34,707 nucleotides of DNA, from positions 1-34,707 of the IMG/VR virus record IMGVR_UViG_3300042292_000453. One strand, given 5' to 3'. The translations under genes and the position numbers were made by a program. Shown in pieces: positions 7,157 to 15,654 of this stretch. This DNA comes from a virus. Position 1 is the stretch's first letter, and each line of letters opens with the position of its first letter. Under the pieces are notes generated by a model. That model was not told the origin of the DNA, made no database searches, and worked only from the letters and a program-made list of their open reading frames with translations.

Positions 7157-8669
7157 TGCGAAGGCTGCGGATATTGCGGTGCGGTTCTTCCAAGAGAACC
7201 TGACGCACAGCAAGGGTGAACTCGGTGGCAAGCCGTTTCTGCTGGAGCCGTGGCAGAAGGAATACATCTCCACGCTGTTCGGGACGATGAACGGCAACGT
7301 TCGTCAATTCAGAACATCACTGCTGGCAATCCCGCGAAAGAACGGGAAGTCAACGCTATGTGCTGGCATCGCCTTGAAACTCTTGTTCGATGGCGAACCC
7401 GGCGCGGAGATCTATTCGTGTGCCGCCGATCGTGACCAAGCCCGCCTGGTGTTCGAGATGGCGAAAGTCTGCGTGGAGAACTCGCCCAAGTTGCGGGGCC
7501 GCCTGCGGGTGTTCCGTAACTCGATCGTCCGCGAGGACACGCATTCCACTTACAAGGCGTTGTCGGCCGAGGCTTTTACGAAGCACGGGCTGAACGCTCA
7601 CGGGATCATCTTCGACGAACTGCACGCCCAGCCCGACAGGGAACTGTGGGACGTGATGACCACCTCGACGGGAGCCAGGCGGCAGCCGCTGTGCGTGGCG
7701 ATCACCACGGCGGGCTTCGACCGCAAGAGCATCTGCTGGGAGATTTGGAAATATGCCGTTGCCGTGCGGGACGGTGCAATCAAAGATCCCACCTTCCTGC
7801 CTGCGATCTATGCCGCCGATCCTGAAGACGATTGGACGAAACCAGCGACGTGGAAGAAAGCCAATCCGAACCTTGGCGTGAGCGTGAAGCTCGATGACCT
7901 GCGGGTGCGGTGCAAGCGTGCACAGGACATGCCCAGCGAAGAGAACACCTTCAAAAGATTGCACTTAAACTGTTGGACGGAACAGGACACGCGGTGGCTG
8001 CGGATGGATCACTGGGCGCAGGGGAACGAGCCTTGCCCGGTGATGCTCGACGGCCGGGAGTGTTTCGCGGGGCTCGATCTCGCCAGCACGTTCGACACCA
8101 CCTGCTTTTGCCTGCTGTTCCAGCTGGACGATGGCCGGTTCTGGGTGGAACCCCATTACTGGATTCCCGAAGAGAACATGCGGGAGCGGGTGAAGCGGGA
8201 TCGTGTGCCGTATGACCAGTGGGCAAAGGAAGGGAAACTCCACCTGACGCACGGGAACGTGACCGACTTCGACCAAGTGCGTGCCGACATCATGGTGCTG
8301 GCGAAGAAATACAACATTCGGCAGGTGGCGATCGACCGCTGGAACGCCACGCAGCTGTCCACGCAACTGCAAGGCGATGGCGTGAACGTCTTAGGATTTG
8401 GGCAGGGCTATGGCTCAATGAGTGCCCCGGCCAAGGCGTTAGAAGGTCTGGTGGTTGGCGGCAAGTTGCTTCACGGCGGGCACCCCGTCCTGGCGTACCA
8501 GGCCGCGTCCGTGGCGATCCAGAGCGATCACGCAGGAAACATCAAACCGAGCAAGGCGAAATCCAACGAGCGAATCGACGGCATTGTGGCGCTGACTATG
8601 GCCCTTGGCATCCACGCGACATCGACGGCACCAGCGCCCGAACAATCCTGGGACATCATGAGCATATGA
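7107..8669 (+). CDS. terL: Terminase large subunit
   Basis: 520 residues from TTG 7107, overlapping terS by 50 nt. The ATPase half has a Walker A-type PRKNGKST (about 76-83), a Walker B IIFDE (167-171) and an ITTAG coupling motif near 199-203. The C-terminal nuclease half has the RNase H-fold acidic residues D324 (AGLDLAST), D410 (VAIDRWN) and D491 (ERIDGIVAL). This is the Terminase_1 type that pumps DNA into the prohead and cuts the concatemer. All key residues are intact, so it should be functional. The start is uncertain because no ATG is available nearby. Confidence 0.95.
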   Translation: MTKARKQTKTTPACSLDAKAADIAVRFFQENLTHSKGELGGKPFLLEPWQKEYISTLFGTMNGNVRQFRTSLLAIPRKNGKSTLCAGIALKLLFDGEPGAEIYSCAADRDQARLVFEMAKVCVENSPKLRGRLRVFRNSIVREDTHSTYKALSAEAFTKHGLNAHGIIFDELHAQPDRELWDVMTTSTGARRQPLCVAITTAGFDRKSICWEIWKYAVAVRDGAIKDPTFLPAIYAADPEDDWTKPATWKKANPNLGVSVKLDDLRVRCKRAQDMPSEENTFKRLHLNCWTEQDTRWLRMDHWAQGNEPCPVMLDGRECFAGLDLASTFDTTCFCLLFQLDDGRFWVEPHYWIPEENMRERVKRDRVPYDQWAKEGKLHLTHGNVTDFDQVRADIMVLAKKYNIRQVAIDRWNATQLSTQLQGDGVNVLGFGQGYGSMSAPAKALEGLVVGGKLLHGGHPVLAYQAASVAIQSDHAGNIKPSKAKSNERIDGIVALTMALGIHATSTAPAPEQSWDIMSI

Positions 8670-9949
8670 ACGAAGCCGTACCCGACTACAAGATGTTTGA
8701 ACTGCGCGGGATCGATTGGACCGACGGCGGCAGCAACCGCACGCCGTCAGGCATCCGCGTGACGGCCGACAACTCGATGGCCTGCTCTGCGTACACGGCT
8801 TGCATTCGGGTGATCTCGGATGCGGTATCTTCCCTGCCGCTGCACGTCTACGAACGGCTTGCCAACGGTGGCAAGGCCAAGGCGTCCACGCACCCCGTCT
8901 ATCGGTTGCTGCACACGCAGCCAAACCCGTGGCAGACGGCGCAGGAGTTCCGCGATTGGATGACGGGGATGTATCTGCACTACGGTGCCAGTTACGCCGA
9001 GATTCGCCCAGGTGCCCGTGGGGCGATCTCGGAGTTGTGGCCGCTCCATTCCAGCCGGATGGAGCCCGAGCGTCTTGAGGATGGCACCCTCCGCTACCGA
9101 TACCGGGAGCCGAGCGGCAAACAGACGATCTACAGCCAGAGCCAGATATTCGCCCTGCGGTTCACCACAGAGGACGGCATCAAGGCGATCCCCACGTACA
9201 AGATCTTTCAGAACGCCATCGGGCTTTCGCAGGCTCTTGAGGCCCACGGTAGCACGTACTTCGGGAACGGTGCCCGGCCCGGCATCGTGCTCGAGTCGGA
9301 GAACCCGATTCCGGTGGAAGCCGCCGAGCGTCTGCGTGAGCAGTGGGAGCGGATGCACCGGGGCGCTGACCGAGCTTTCCGAACGGCAGTCCTGCCCAAC
9401 GGCGTGAAGGCCCACGAACTCTCCGGCAGCAATGAGGCGGCCCAGTTCCTTGAGACGCGGCAGTACCAAGTCATCGAGATTTGCCGGGCGTTCCGCGTGC
9501 CGCCCCACATGATTCAGGATCTGACCCGATCGACCTACTCGAACATTGAAGTGCAAGGCACGGAGTTTGTGCAGCACTGCCTGCTGCCGCACCTGAAGCG
9601 GTGGGAAGCAGCCATCAGCCGCGACCTTATCGTGGATGACGAAACGTATTTTGCCGAGCACAGCGTGAGCGGGTTGCTTCGTGGCGACCACGCCAGCCGA
9701 TCGGCCTACTACGTTTCGGCTCTCCAGAACGGTTGGATGACAGTGAACGAGATCCGCGAACTGGAAAACCTGAACCCGATCGGGCCTGAAGGCGACAAGC
9801 ACTTCGTGCAGTTGAACATGACCACGCTGGACAAGGTTGGGCAGCAAGCACCGGCACCGGAGCCGATGCCAGCGATTGAAGACGAGACAAGCCCGGCGGA
9901 TGACGCCGAAGACCAGGCCGAACAGGAGGACACGCCAGATGGAAATTGA
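8666..9949 (+). CDS. Portal protein, HK97 family
   Basis: 427 residues from ATG 8666 (ATGA overlap with terL). Features of the HK97/Phage_portal family: SAYTACIRVISDAVSSLPLHVY near the N-terminus, HPVYRLLHTQPNPWQTAQEFRDWM, the QALEAHGSTYFGNGARPGIVL clip region, LETRQYQVIEICRAFRVPPHMI in the stem/crown part, and an ENLNPIGPEGD segment. The C-terminal tail is acidic and disordered (EDETSPADDAEDQAEQED). The portal forms the ring through which DNA enters the head and to which the tail connectors attach. Confidence 0.95.
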   Translation: MNEAVPDYKMFELRGIDWTDGGSNRTPSGIRVTADNSMACSAYTACIRVISDAVSSLPLHVYERLANGGKAKASTHPVYRLLHTQPNPWQTAQEFRDWMTGMYLHYGASYAEIRPGARGAISELWPLHSSRMEPERLEDGTLRYRYREPSGKQTIYSQSQIFALRFTTEDGIKAIPTYKIFQNAIGLSQALEAHGSTYFGNGARPGIVLESENPIPVEAAERLREQWERMHRGADRAFRTAVLPNGVKAHELSGSNEAAQFLETRQYQVIEICRAFRVPPHMIQDLTRSTYSNIEVQGTEFVQHCLLPHLKRWEAAISRDLIVDDETYFAEHSVSGLLRGDHASRSAYYVSALQNGWMTVNEIRELENLNPIGPEGDKHFVQLNMTTLDKVGQQAPAPEPMPAIEDETSPADDAEDQAEQEDTPDGN

Positions 9950-10610
9950 ACGCCGCTGCCTGACCGTAGACGAAGCGCCGGAATGCGAACTCATGATCGA
10001 GACACGCGCCACCGGGCGTGAGGCGATCCGTGGGCTGGCGGTGCCCTACAACCGTCTCTCGCTTGACCTCGGCGGCTTTCGGGAGCGAATCCTGCCGGGT
10101 GCCTTTGACAAGGTGCTGAACCGCCAAAGGGGCAAGGGCGAGATTCTTTCCTACTACAACCACAACAGCGACATGCTGCTGGGCCGCGAGTCGGCGGGCA
10201 CGCTTGAGATCATCAACGATGAGCGTGGAATTTCGTATGTCGTTGAACCGCCGGATACATCGGCTGGCCGTGACGTGCTGGCCTTGGTGCGTTCTAGGAA
10301 TTTGCGTGGCAGTTCGTTCGCCTTCACGGTGAGCCAGAAGGGTGAGCGGTTCACTACCGACGAAGGCGGCAAGGCGATCCGCGAAGTGGTAGAGGCTTCC
10401 GGCCTTTACGAAGTGGGGCCTGTGAACGTGCCAGCCTACGGCAGCGCCACGACGGCAGTGGTGGCCCAGCGTTCCTATGAAGCGTGGCTGGCTGCCCAGG
10501 CTGCGGCAATAGAGGCAGACCCCGATGCCGAGCCGGAAATGAAGAAGGCCGTGCGTTCGCTGGTGCGTGATGCCGCTGCGGCATGGACTCTGAGGCTGCG
10601 AAATGTCTGA
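9939..10610 (+). CDS. Prohead protease, HK97/S78 family
   Basis: 223 residues. ATG 9939 is chosen for the exact AGGAGG at 9924-9929; it overlaps the portal gene by 11 nt. Family motifs: GLAVPYN, ERILPGAF, catalytic His75 in YYNHNSDMLLGR, Ser125 or 126 in LRGSSFAFTV, and E158 in GLYEVGPVNVPAYGSA, the Ser-His-Glu arrangement of herpesvirus-like assemblins. It removes the scaffold-like N-terminal segment of the capsid protein during maturation. The order portal, protease, capsid is the normal one. Confidence 0.93.
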   Translation: MEIERRCLTVDEAPECELMIETRATGREAIRGLAVPYNRLSLDLGGFRERILPGAFDKVLNRQRGKGEILSYYNHNSDMLLGRESAGTLEIINDERGISYVVEPPDTSAGRDVLALVRSRNLRGSSFAFTVSQKGERFTTDEGGKAIREVVEASGLYEVGPVNVPAYGSATTAVVAQRSYEAWLAAQAAAIEADPDAEPEMKKAVRSLVRDAAAAWTLRLRNV

Positions 10611-10773
10611 TGCCCGCTGCACCTGCGGCGAAAAACTTCGGTGCCGATCCAGCCGCCCTTGCGGTGATGAACGGCAGCGGTATTTACGGTGCCCACGATG
10701 CGGGGCGCGTGCGGTGGCTTTTGTGAAAACAACACTTTCCGAAGTGCGGTTCTGCAAGAGAGCCACCGGCTAG
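10603..10773 (+). CDS. Small zinc-ribbon protein between protease and capsid
   Basis: 56 residues, too short for ordinary gene finding. It starts MSDARCTCGEKLRC and contains seven Cys (6, 8, 14, 20, 30, 33, 51), with RCPRCGARA as a clear zinc-ribbon half and CTCG as the other. ATG 10603 overlaps the last 8 nt of the protease gene; stop TAG 10771. Similar tiny zinc-ribbon proteins are frequent in phages. A role in head assembly is suggested only by place. Without it, the gap to the capsid gene would be the longest in the head module. Confidence 0.6.
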   Translation: MSDARCTCGEKLRCRSSRPCGDERQRYLRCPRCGARAVAFVKTTLSEVRFCKRATG

Positions 10774-10821
10774 CGGCATTGTGAACCCTACGGCAATACC
10801 GCCGCAGGAGTCTCACCGAAC

Positions 10822-12138
10822 ATGGACAATCTCAAGAAGCTTCAGGACGAAGCGGTTTTGCTTGCCAACCGGATCGACGCAGTTCGTGCCATCGAAGGCG
10901 ACGAAGACAAGATCGCGGAGCGCGACCTCGAACTGGAAACGCTTAACAAGCGTGCTGGCGACCTGTCGAAGAAGATCGACTTCGAAAAGACGATCGCCGA
11001 CTCAGCCAAGAACCTGCGTTCGGTTGTCGAGCGTTGCAGCCCGGCACCCGAAGTGACCGAAGAGCGGAAGGCTGATCGCATCGAGGCGGTTCCTTTCTCT
11101 GGCCGCCTGCGTGCGTTTGAGAACGCCAAGGATGCCTACTCGGTGGGCATGTGGTTCAAGAGCAAGTCCGGTGACGCCGAGGCGAAGCGGTGGTGCCAGG
11201 ATCACGGCATCGAGGCTCGTGCTCAGGGTTCGACCGGCAGCACCACGGGTGCGGCCTTCGTGCCCGATGTTCTGTCTTCGACCGTCATTCGGCTTGTTGA
11301 CCAGTATTCCGCATTCGCTCAGAACGCACAGAACGTGCAGATGCCGAGCGACGTGCTGCTGTTCCCGCGTCGGACTGCCGGTGCCACTGCTTACTGGATC
11401 GCCGAGAACGTGGCCATCACGGCCAGCGATCCCACCAGCAACCAGGTGACGCTGACTGCGAAGAAGGTCACGGGTGCGGTGACGATTGCTTCGGAACTGC
11501 TGCAGGACTCGATCGTGTCGATTGCCGACTGGATCGCGGCTGAACTGGCTTTGACTCTTAGCAACGCTGTGGAAGACGCTGCGTGGAGCGGCAACCCCAG
11601 CAACGCCCCAGCGGTTGCCGGGCTCGTAAGCACCTACACGGGTGGTCTTCTGGCTGCGTCTGCTGCCACCTACGCCGCCTCGCTGGTGACGGCTGCCGGT
11701 GACACGCCCGACGAGGTGACGAAGGCGAACCTGCTGGCGATGATGGCTAAGGTTCCGCAGCACTCGCGTCAGGGTGCCAAGTGGTTCTGCAGCCCGTTCT
11801 TCTTTGCGTCCTGCATGCAGTCGCTCGATCTCGCCCAGGGCGGTTCGGTCGGACTCTCGCAGGGCATGGGCCTGACCTTCCTTGGCAGCCCGGTGGTTCT
11901 CACCGACCGGCTCCCGAGCGGTGCGGACTCGACGGGTGCGATCATGGCGCTGTACGGCAACATGGCCAACAGCTCCTACTACGGCGTGCGGCAGGGCATC
12001 GAGATCGCTTCGAGCGACCAGGTGAACTTCCTGAGCGACCAGACGGTGATTCGCGCCGTGGCCCGCGTGGCGATCACGCACGCAAACCTTGGCACTGACA
12101 CCGTGGCAGGCCCGATGATCGGCCTGGTGGGTGCGTAA
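10822..12138 (+). CDS. Major capsid protein, HK97 fold
   Basis: 438 residues. Residues 1-75 form a charged coiled coil (KKLQDEAVLLANRIDAV), the delta/scaffold domain removed by the S78 protease. After a linker to about residue 130 comes the HK97 core: GAAFVPDVLSSTVIRLVDQYSAFAQ (N-arm and E-loop approach), PRRTAGATAYWIAE, VTLTAKKVTGAVTIASELLQDSIVSIADWI (spine-helix and P-domain), and a WSGNPSNAPAVAGL A-domain segment. This is the most abundant virion protein. A strong terminator follows immediately. Confidence 0.93.
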   Translation: MDNLKKLQDEAVLLANRIDAVRAIEGDEDKIAERDLELETLNKRAGDLSKKIDFEKTIADSAKNLRSVVERCSPAPEVTEERKADRIEAVPFSGRLRAFENAKDAYSVGMWFKSKSGDAEAKRWCQDHGIEARAQGSTGSTTGAAFVPDVLSSTVIRLVDQYSAFAQNAQNVQMPSDVLLFPRRTAGATAYWIAENVAITASDPTSNQVTLTAKKVTGAVTIASELLQDSIVSIADWIAAELALTLSNAVEDAAWSGNPSNAPAVAGLVSTYTGGLLAASAATYAASLVTAAGDTPDEVTKANLLAMMAKVPQHSRQGAKWFCSPFFFASCMQSLDLAQGGSVGLSQGMGLTFLGSPVVLTDRLPSGADSTGAIMALYGNMANSSYYGVRQGIEIASSDQVNFLSDQTVIRAVARVAITHANLGTDTVAGPMIGLVGA

Positions 12139-12169
12139 GCCTGACGGCTTGACGTGATGTGCAAACTAG

Positions 12170-12207
12170 GCGGGCCGCTCCAACTCGGGGCGGCCCGCTC
12201 TCTTTTT
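12170..12207 (+). terminator. Intrinsic terminator after the capsid gene
   Basis: A perfect 9-bp G+C-rich stem, GCGGGCCGC (12170-12178) with GCGGCCCGC (12190-12198), loop of 11 nt, followed by TCTCTTTTT to 12207. It separates the highly expressed head genes from the connector/tail genes. The next ribosome site (AAGGG) begins right after the T run. Confidence 0.9.
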
Positions 12208-12218
12208 AAGGGTTGCCC

Positions 12219-12953
12219 ATGCTCGTCAAGGTAGGTGGCACAGAAGCCGACATCAGGGTGGAAGCCGTGCTCTCGATGCCCAGGCTCTCGTTTACGGCCA
12301 ATCACTTCGCGTGGGCACAGGCACTCATGCCGCTGGGGATTCGCCCCACGATGGGCACTGGTGCGTTCTGGGACCAGGTGAACACCCGCGTCATGGAACA
12401 GTTCATCGACAAATGCGAGTACCTGCTGACCATCGACTACGACACGTTCTTCACCAAGGAAGACGTGGAACACCTGTTCGCCATGGCGATGACGTTCCAA
12501 TGCGATGCCATCACTGGGCTGCAAACGAAGCGGGAAGATGGCCGCCCGATGCTGACATTGAAGGGCACGCTGGACAATCCACCGGAAGACGGCAAGACAA
12601 GCCTGCCTGCGTCGTGGTTTGCCGAGCCTGTGCAGGAAGTGGACACGGCACACTTCGGCCTTACCGTGATCTCTACGGCGGCCCTGAAGCGTGCGAAGAA
12701 ACCTTGGTTCCTTTCAACGCCAGGCCCTGACGGTTCTTGGAACGAAGGCCGCGTCGATCCCGACATCCACTTCTGGCGCAACTGGCGCGAGAGCGGGAAC
12801 CGCGTCTACGTCACGCCCCGCGTGGTTTTGGGCCACGGCGAATACGTGGTGACGTGGCCCGGCCAGAACCTTGGCACGCCTGTTTTCCAATGGACTACGG
12901 ATTTCACAAACACCAGCAAGAAGCCCGACACTGCATGGAGCGTGCCCCAATGA
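12219..12953 (+). CDS. Glycosyltransferase-like protein (GT-A type)
   Basis: 244 residues from ATG 12219 with AAGGG upstream. Features of GT-A enzymes: an N-terminal nucleotide-binding beta/alpha unit (the MPRLSFTANHFAWAQALM region at about 26-43), a DxD-type metal/nucleotide motif in YLLTIDYDTFF, an acceptor-side DTAHFGLTVISTAAL and a late VDPDIHFWRNW. Such genes in phages can modify virion proteins or host surface sugars. Its place just after the capsid gene and before the connectors suggests virion glycosylation, but this is an inference. The ATGA overlap with the next gene couples it to the connector operon. Confidence 0.75.
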   Translation: MLVKVGGTEADIRVEAVLSMPRLSFTANHFAWAQALMPLGIRPTMGTGAFWDQVNTRVMEQFIDKCEYLLTIDYDTFFTKEDVEHLFAMAMTFQCDAITGLQTKREDGRPMLTLKGTLDNPPEDGKTSLPASWFAEPVQEVDTAHFGLTVISTAALKRAKKPWFLSTPGPDGSWNEGRVDPDIHFWRNWRESGNRVYVTPRVVLGHGEYVVTWPGQNLGTPVFQWTTDFTNTSKKPDTAWSVPQ

Positions 12954-13150
12954 CCAAACTACGAATACTGCGGCCTTTCCGTTCCTACCGCACCGGCCAG
13001 GTGGTAGAGATCCCCGGCGGTCTGGCGGCGGAGTTGGTCGCCAAGCGGTTCGCTGCAATCGAGCAGCAGCAGGATTTGCTAGAGACTGCGGCACTTGATC
13101 CTGCCACTGAAACGGCCGACGCCACGCCTAAGCGGAGACGCAGGAAATGA
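12950..13150 (+). CDS. Small basic-tailed protein in the connector operon
   Basis: 66 residues from ATG 12950 (ATGA overlap). An N-terminal MTKLRILRPFRSYRTGQVVEI is a beta-strand segment; the GQVVEIPGGLAAELVAKRFA part resembles short phage head proteins, and the C-terminus is KRRRRK. Function unknown. Positionally it may be a small head or head-tail factor. Confidence 0.6.
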   Translation: MTKLRILRPFRSYRTGQVVEIPGGLAAELVAKRFAAIEQQQDLLETAALDPATETADATPKRRRRK

Positions 13151-13758
13151 TGTACCGCAGCCTTGCTAGAGCGACTGCCCCCGTGGTCGAGCCTGTGACG
13201 CTTGCCGAAGCGAAGGCACATTGCCGGATCGACACGGCCACCGACGATGCCTACGTTTCGTCGCTCATCACGGCAGCCCGCGAGTGGTGCGAACAGTACC
13301 TAGACCGGACGCTGGTGCACACCCAGTGGGTCATGCGGTTCGACAAGTTCCCGCCTGACGGCACCATGGACATCGAACTACCCCGCCCGCCGATGGCAGC
13401 GGCTGGCACAGCCACAGCGGTGGCTCTGACGTTTACCTATGAGAATGGCACGACGGCCACCTACGGCACGGGCAGCTACCGGGTAGACCGCAATGCCACG
13501 CCTGGCAGCGTGAAGACGCTGTACGGGCAGACGTGGCCGCCGCACCTGCAAGACGATAACGCGATCAGCGTGACCTGGTGGGGCGGTTACGGGGCCAGCG
13601 GCAGCGATGTGCCTGCGGCGATCCGGCACGCCATGCTGATGCTCGTGGCCTACTGGTACGACAACCGCTCCACGGTGCTCGTTGGCAGCATTAGCAAGCA
13701 ACTGGAATTTGCAGTCGAATCGCTCCTAGACTCGCAGCGGTGGGGCTCCTACCGATGA
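13147..13758 (+). CDS. Head-tail connector, gp6/gp8-like
   Basis: 203 residues. PVVEPVTLAEAKAHCRID, then VSSLITAAREWCEQYLDRTLV, is the characteristic opening of the phage gp6-like/phiE125 gp8 head-tail connector family, followed by LPRPPM and a final RHAMLMLVAYWYDNRS. It sits below the portal and links to the tail-joining proteins. ATG 13147 overlaps the previous stop. Confidence 0.85.
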   Translation: MMYRSLARATAPVVEPVTLAEAKAHCRIDTATDDAYVSSLITAAREWCEQYLDRTLVHTQWVMRFDKFPPDGTMDIELPRPPMAAAGTATAVALTFTYENGTTATYGTGSYRVDRNATPGSVKTLYGQTWPPHLQDDNAISVTWWGGYGASGSDVPAAIRHAMLMLVAYWYDNRSTVLVGSISKQLEFAVESLLDSQRWGSYR

Positions 13759-14075
13759 TTGACGCAGGGAAGCTCCGCGAGCGGGTCACGATACAGGCCG
13801 CCAGCGGTGCCACCAACGCTTTGGGCGAAACGGTGCTGGCGTGGGCGGACTCGTCTGCCGTGTGGGCCAGCGTTGAAGGCGTGAGCGCCCGCGAAGCCTT
13901 GGCGGCCGGGCAGCAGGAAACCACGATCAGCCACAAGGTGCGGCTGCGTTACCTGCCGGGACTGACGCAGCAAATGCGGTTCTCTTGGCGATCCCGCACG
14001 CTCGACATCGTGAGCCTGCTTGAGCACGGCAACCGCAGCGAACACGAAGCGATTTGCCAGGAGCAGATTCCCTAA
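13755..14075 (+). CDS. Head-tail joining protein, SPP1 gp16-like
   Basis: 106 residues. MIDAGKLRERVTIQAASGATNALGETVLAW (region 1-30) and WASVEGVSAREALAAGQ match the Phage_H_T_join family: short beta barrel closing the head exit. Start ATG 13755 overlaps the previous stop; the longer frame upstream lies inside the connector gene. Confidence 0.88.
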   Translation: MIDAGKLRERVTIQAASGATNALGETVLAWADSSAVWASVEGVSAREALAAGQQETTISHKVRLRYLPGLTQQMRFSWRSRTLDIVSLLEHGNRSEHEAICQEQIP

Positions 14076-14848
14076 TGGCGATGTTCAACGGCGAGCCGCT
14101 GATCAAGTTGGCCCTTGGCCGTGGCAAGGCTGCAAAGTCTTTGTTTTCCCTTGCGCCGCTGGATGACGTGATTGCCGAACTAAAGAAGCTCGATAAGGAC
14201 ATCAGCAACCGCTACCAAGCCCGTGCCTTAAAGAAGGCGTCGAAGCCAGGCAAGGATGCCCTGCTGGCACAGGTGCGAAGCATCGGCCAGGTAACCGGCA
14301 ACCTGCTGGCGAGCGTGACCGATCGCACGAAGAAGTACACCAACAACAAAACGAACACGCCCGTGTCGGTGGTGGTGATCGGCTTCCGTAGGCCGACCGG
14401 TGTCGGCAGCCAGCGAATGGCTGAATCGGCCTTCGGCGGTTCTGTCCAGAAGGGGCCGAACCGGGCGTACCACTCCCACCTGGTGGAGTTCGGCACCAAG
14501 GGGCGGCGCAGCCCCGGCAAGAGCAAGGTGGTGAAACGCCGCCGCGTGATTCTCGACGGGCGGATCATCACGCAAAAGGACCGCCGGAAAGAGCGACCAG
14601 AGAACAACCCGCGTGAGTTGCTGTCTTCGTGGAACGCCAGGCGTGGCAAAGGATCGTGGCAGGGTAAATACCCGATCGACTTCATCGCCACGGGATCGGT
14701 CGCCCCCATGCCTGCACTTCGTCCGCTGGAGAAGGCTTTCCGGCAGTCGCTGCCTGCGATGAAAAGCATCCTTGACATTGAAATGCGGAAGGCGTTGACG
14801 AATGCCCTACGTGCCCAGGAGCGCCGCAACAAGGCGGATGGCAAATGA
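14075..14848 (+). CDS. Tail completion/minor tail protein, HK97 gp10-like
   Basis: 257 residues from ATG 14075. The N-terminal LDDVIAELKKLDKDISNRYQARALKKASKP and the core HLVEFGTKGR and ALRPLEKAF match the HK97 gp10-like family, which joins the connector to the tail. It is longer than the usual 120-150 residues because of a basic insert (KSKVVKRRRVILDGRIITQK and on, about 152-190). Overlaps the previous stop TAA by one base. Confidence 0.82.
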   Translation: MAMFNGEPLIKLALGRGKAAKSLFSLAPLDDVIAELKKLDKDISNRYQARALKKASKPGKDALLAQVRSIGQVTGNLLASVTDRTKKYTNNKTNTPVSVVVIGFRRPTGVGSQRMAESAFGGSVQKGPNRAYHSHLVEFGTKGRRSPGKSKVVKRRRVILDGRIITQKDRRKERPENNPRELLSSWNARRGKGSWQGKYPIDFIATGSVAPMPALRPLEKAFRQSLPAMKSILDIEMRKALTNALRAQERRNKADGK

Positions 14849-15255
14849 AATCCCCCGAAGCCGTCATGCGAAACGCCCTTGTCACCACAACTGTGGTTTC
14901 ATCCATCGTTTCATCTCGGATCTTCCCGCTGCTTGCGCCGCAGTCGGCGGCCCTTCCGTTCATCACCTACCGGCGCAGCGGCATCCGCAGGCAGCAGACT
15001 CTTAGCGGCCCGATGGGTGTTCCGCAGGTGAGCGTGGATTTCGACGTGTACGCCGCTACCTACGAAGGTGCCAGAGACTTGGCCGACAAAGTGCGGCAGC
15101 GTCTGGATGGGTACGGGGGCACGTTCGACAATGCAGAGGTGAAGCAGGTCTCGCTCGAAAACGAGCAGGACGACTTCGTACAGCTGGCGGGTGCTGAAAT
15201 GCCGCCGGTTTATAGCGTCAAACTATCGTTCGATTGTTGGTGGCAGGAGACATAA
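14845..15255 (+). CDS. Tail terminator-like protein, DUF3168/gp17-like
   Basis: 136 residues. PEAVMRNALVTTTVVSSIVSSRIFPLLAPQ with LPFITYRRSG, then SVDFDVYAATYEGARDLADKVRQRLDGY and a final YSVKLSFDCWW is the DUF3168-type pattern, a small protein that caps the tail tube. ATGA overlap with the previous gene. The order gp10-like, gp17-like, tail tube is standard. Confidence 0.85.
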   Translation: MKSPEAVMRNALVTTTVVSSIVSSRIFPLLAPQSAALPFITYRRSGIRRQQTLSGPMGVPQVSVDFDVYAATYEGARDLADKVRQRLDGYGGTFDNAEVKQVSLENEQDDFVQLAGAEMPPVYSVKLSFDCWWQET

Positions 15256-15258
15256 GCA

Positions 15259-15633
15259 ATGGCATCGACGCCCCATGACAGCAGCGGCACGACGGTAACT
15301 TTTCCGGGCTTCACCGGCACCGTCACCAATCTGACGTACAACAAGAACGACGTAAATGCCGCCGACACTATCGACATTAGCCATCTCGGTTTGACAACCG
15401 GCGCTGCTGTCTTGACGCAGAACCGTCCGCTGGCTGGGTCTGCAACCGACACGGGGCGGGAAGTTTCGATTGACTTTGTTGGCACTGGCGGCATAGACGA
15501 CGGTGCCACCGGCACGCTGGCGATCACGGGCGGTCTGTCGCTGTCCAAGGCTGCCACCGTTGCAAGTTGCTCGGTGACGCTTGCTGTGAACGATGTCATC
15601 CGTGGCAGTGCTACCTTCCGCGTTGCCCGCTAG
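15259..15633 (+). CDS. Major tail (tube) protein candidate
   Basis: 124 residues, beta-rich, T/G/S-rich, following the tail terminator and before the chaperone pair, the expected tail-tube place. It shows the pattern TVTFPGFTGTVTNLTYN, with DTIDISHLGL and a C-terminal GTLAITGGLSL that also occurs in the next gene. Only three bases separate it from the previous gene. It is smaller than most tail-tube proteins, so the assignment rests on position and composition. Confidence 0.7.
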   Translation: MASTPHDSSGTTVTFPGFTGTVTNLTYNKNDVNAADTIDISHLGLTTGAAVLTQNRPLAGSATDTGREVSIDFVGTGGIDDGATGTLAITGGLSLSKAATVASCSVTLAVNDVIRGSATFRVAR

Positions 15634-15635
15634 TT

Positions 15636-15654
15636 CACGGGAGGTTTTCCCGTG
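15636..15654 (+). promoter_or_regulatory. Hairpin enclosing a ribosome site and GTG start
   Basis: CACGGGA (15636-15642) pairs perfectly with TCCCGTG (15648-15654), loop GGTTT. The 5' arm and loop contain the GGGAGG ribosome site and the 3' arm contains the GTG start codon of the next gene (15652). Folding would hide the start, so translation may depend on ribosomes arriving from the preceding gene. Confidence 0.55.

Noticed and set aside
8747-10012. 421-codon - strand frame opposite the portal gene
   Set aside because: The portal and protease on the + strand have family motifs; this one has none.
11002-12081. 359-codon - strand frame opposite the capsid gene
   Set aside because: A shadow of the HK97 capsid gene, low-complexity and without motifs.
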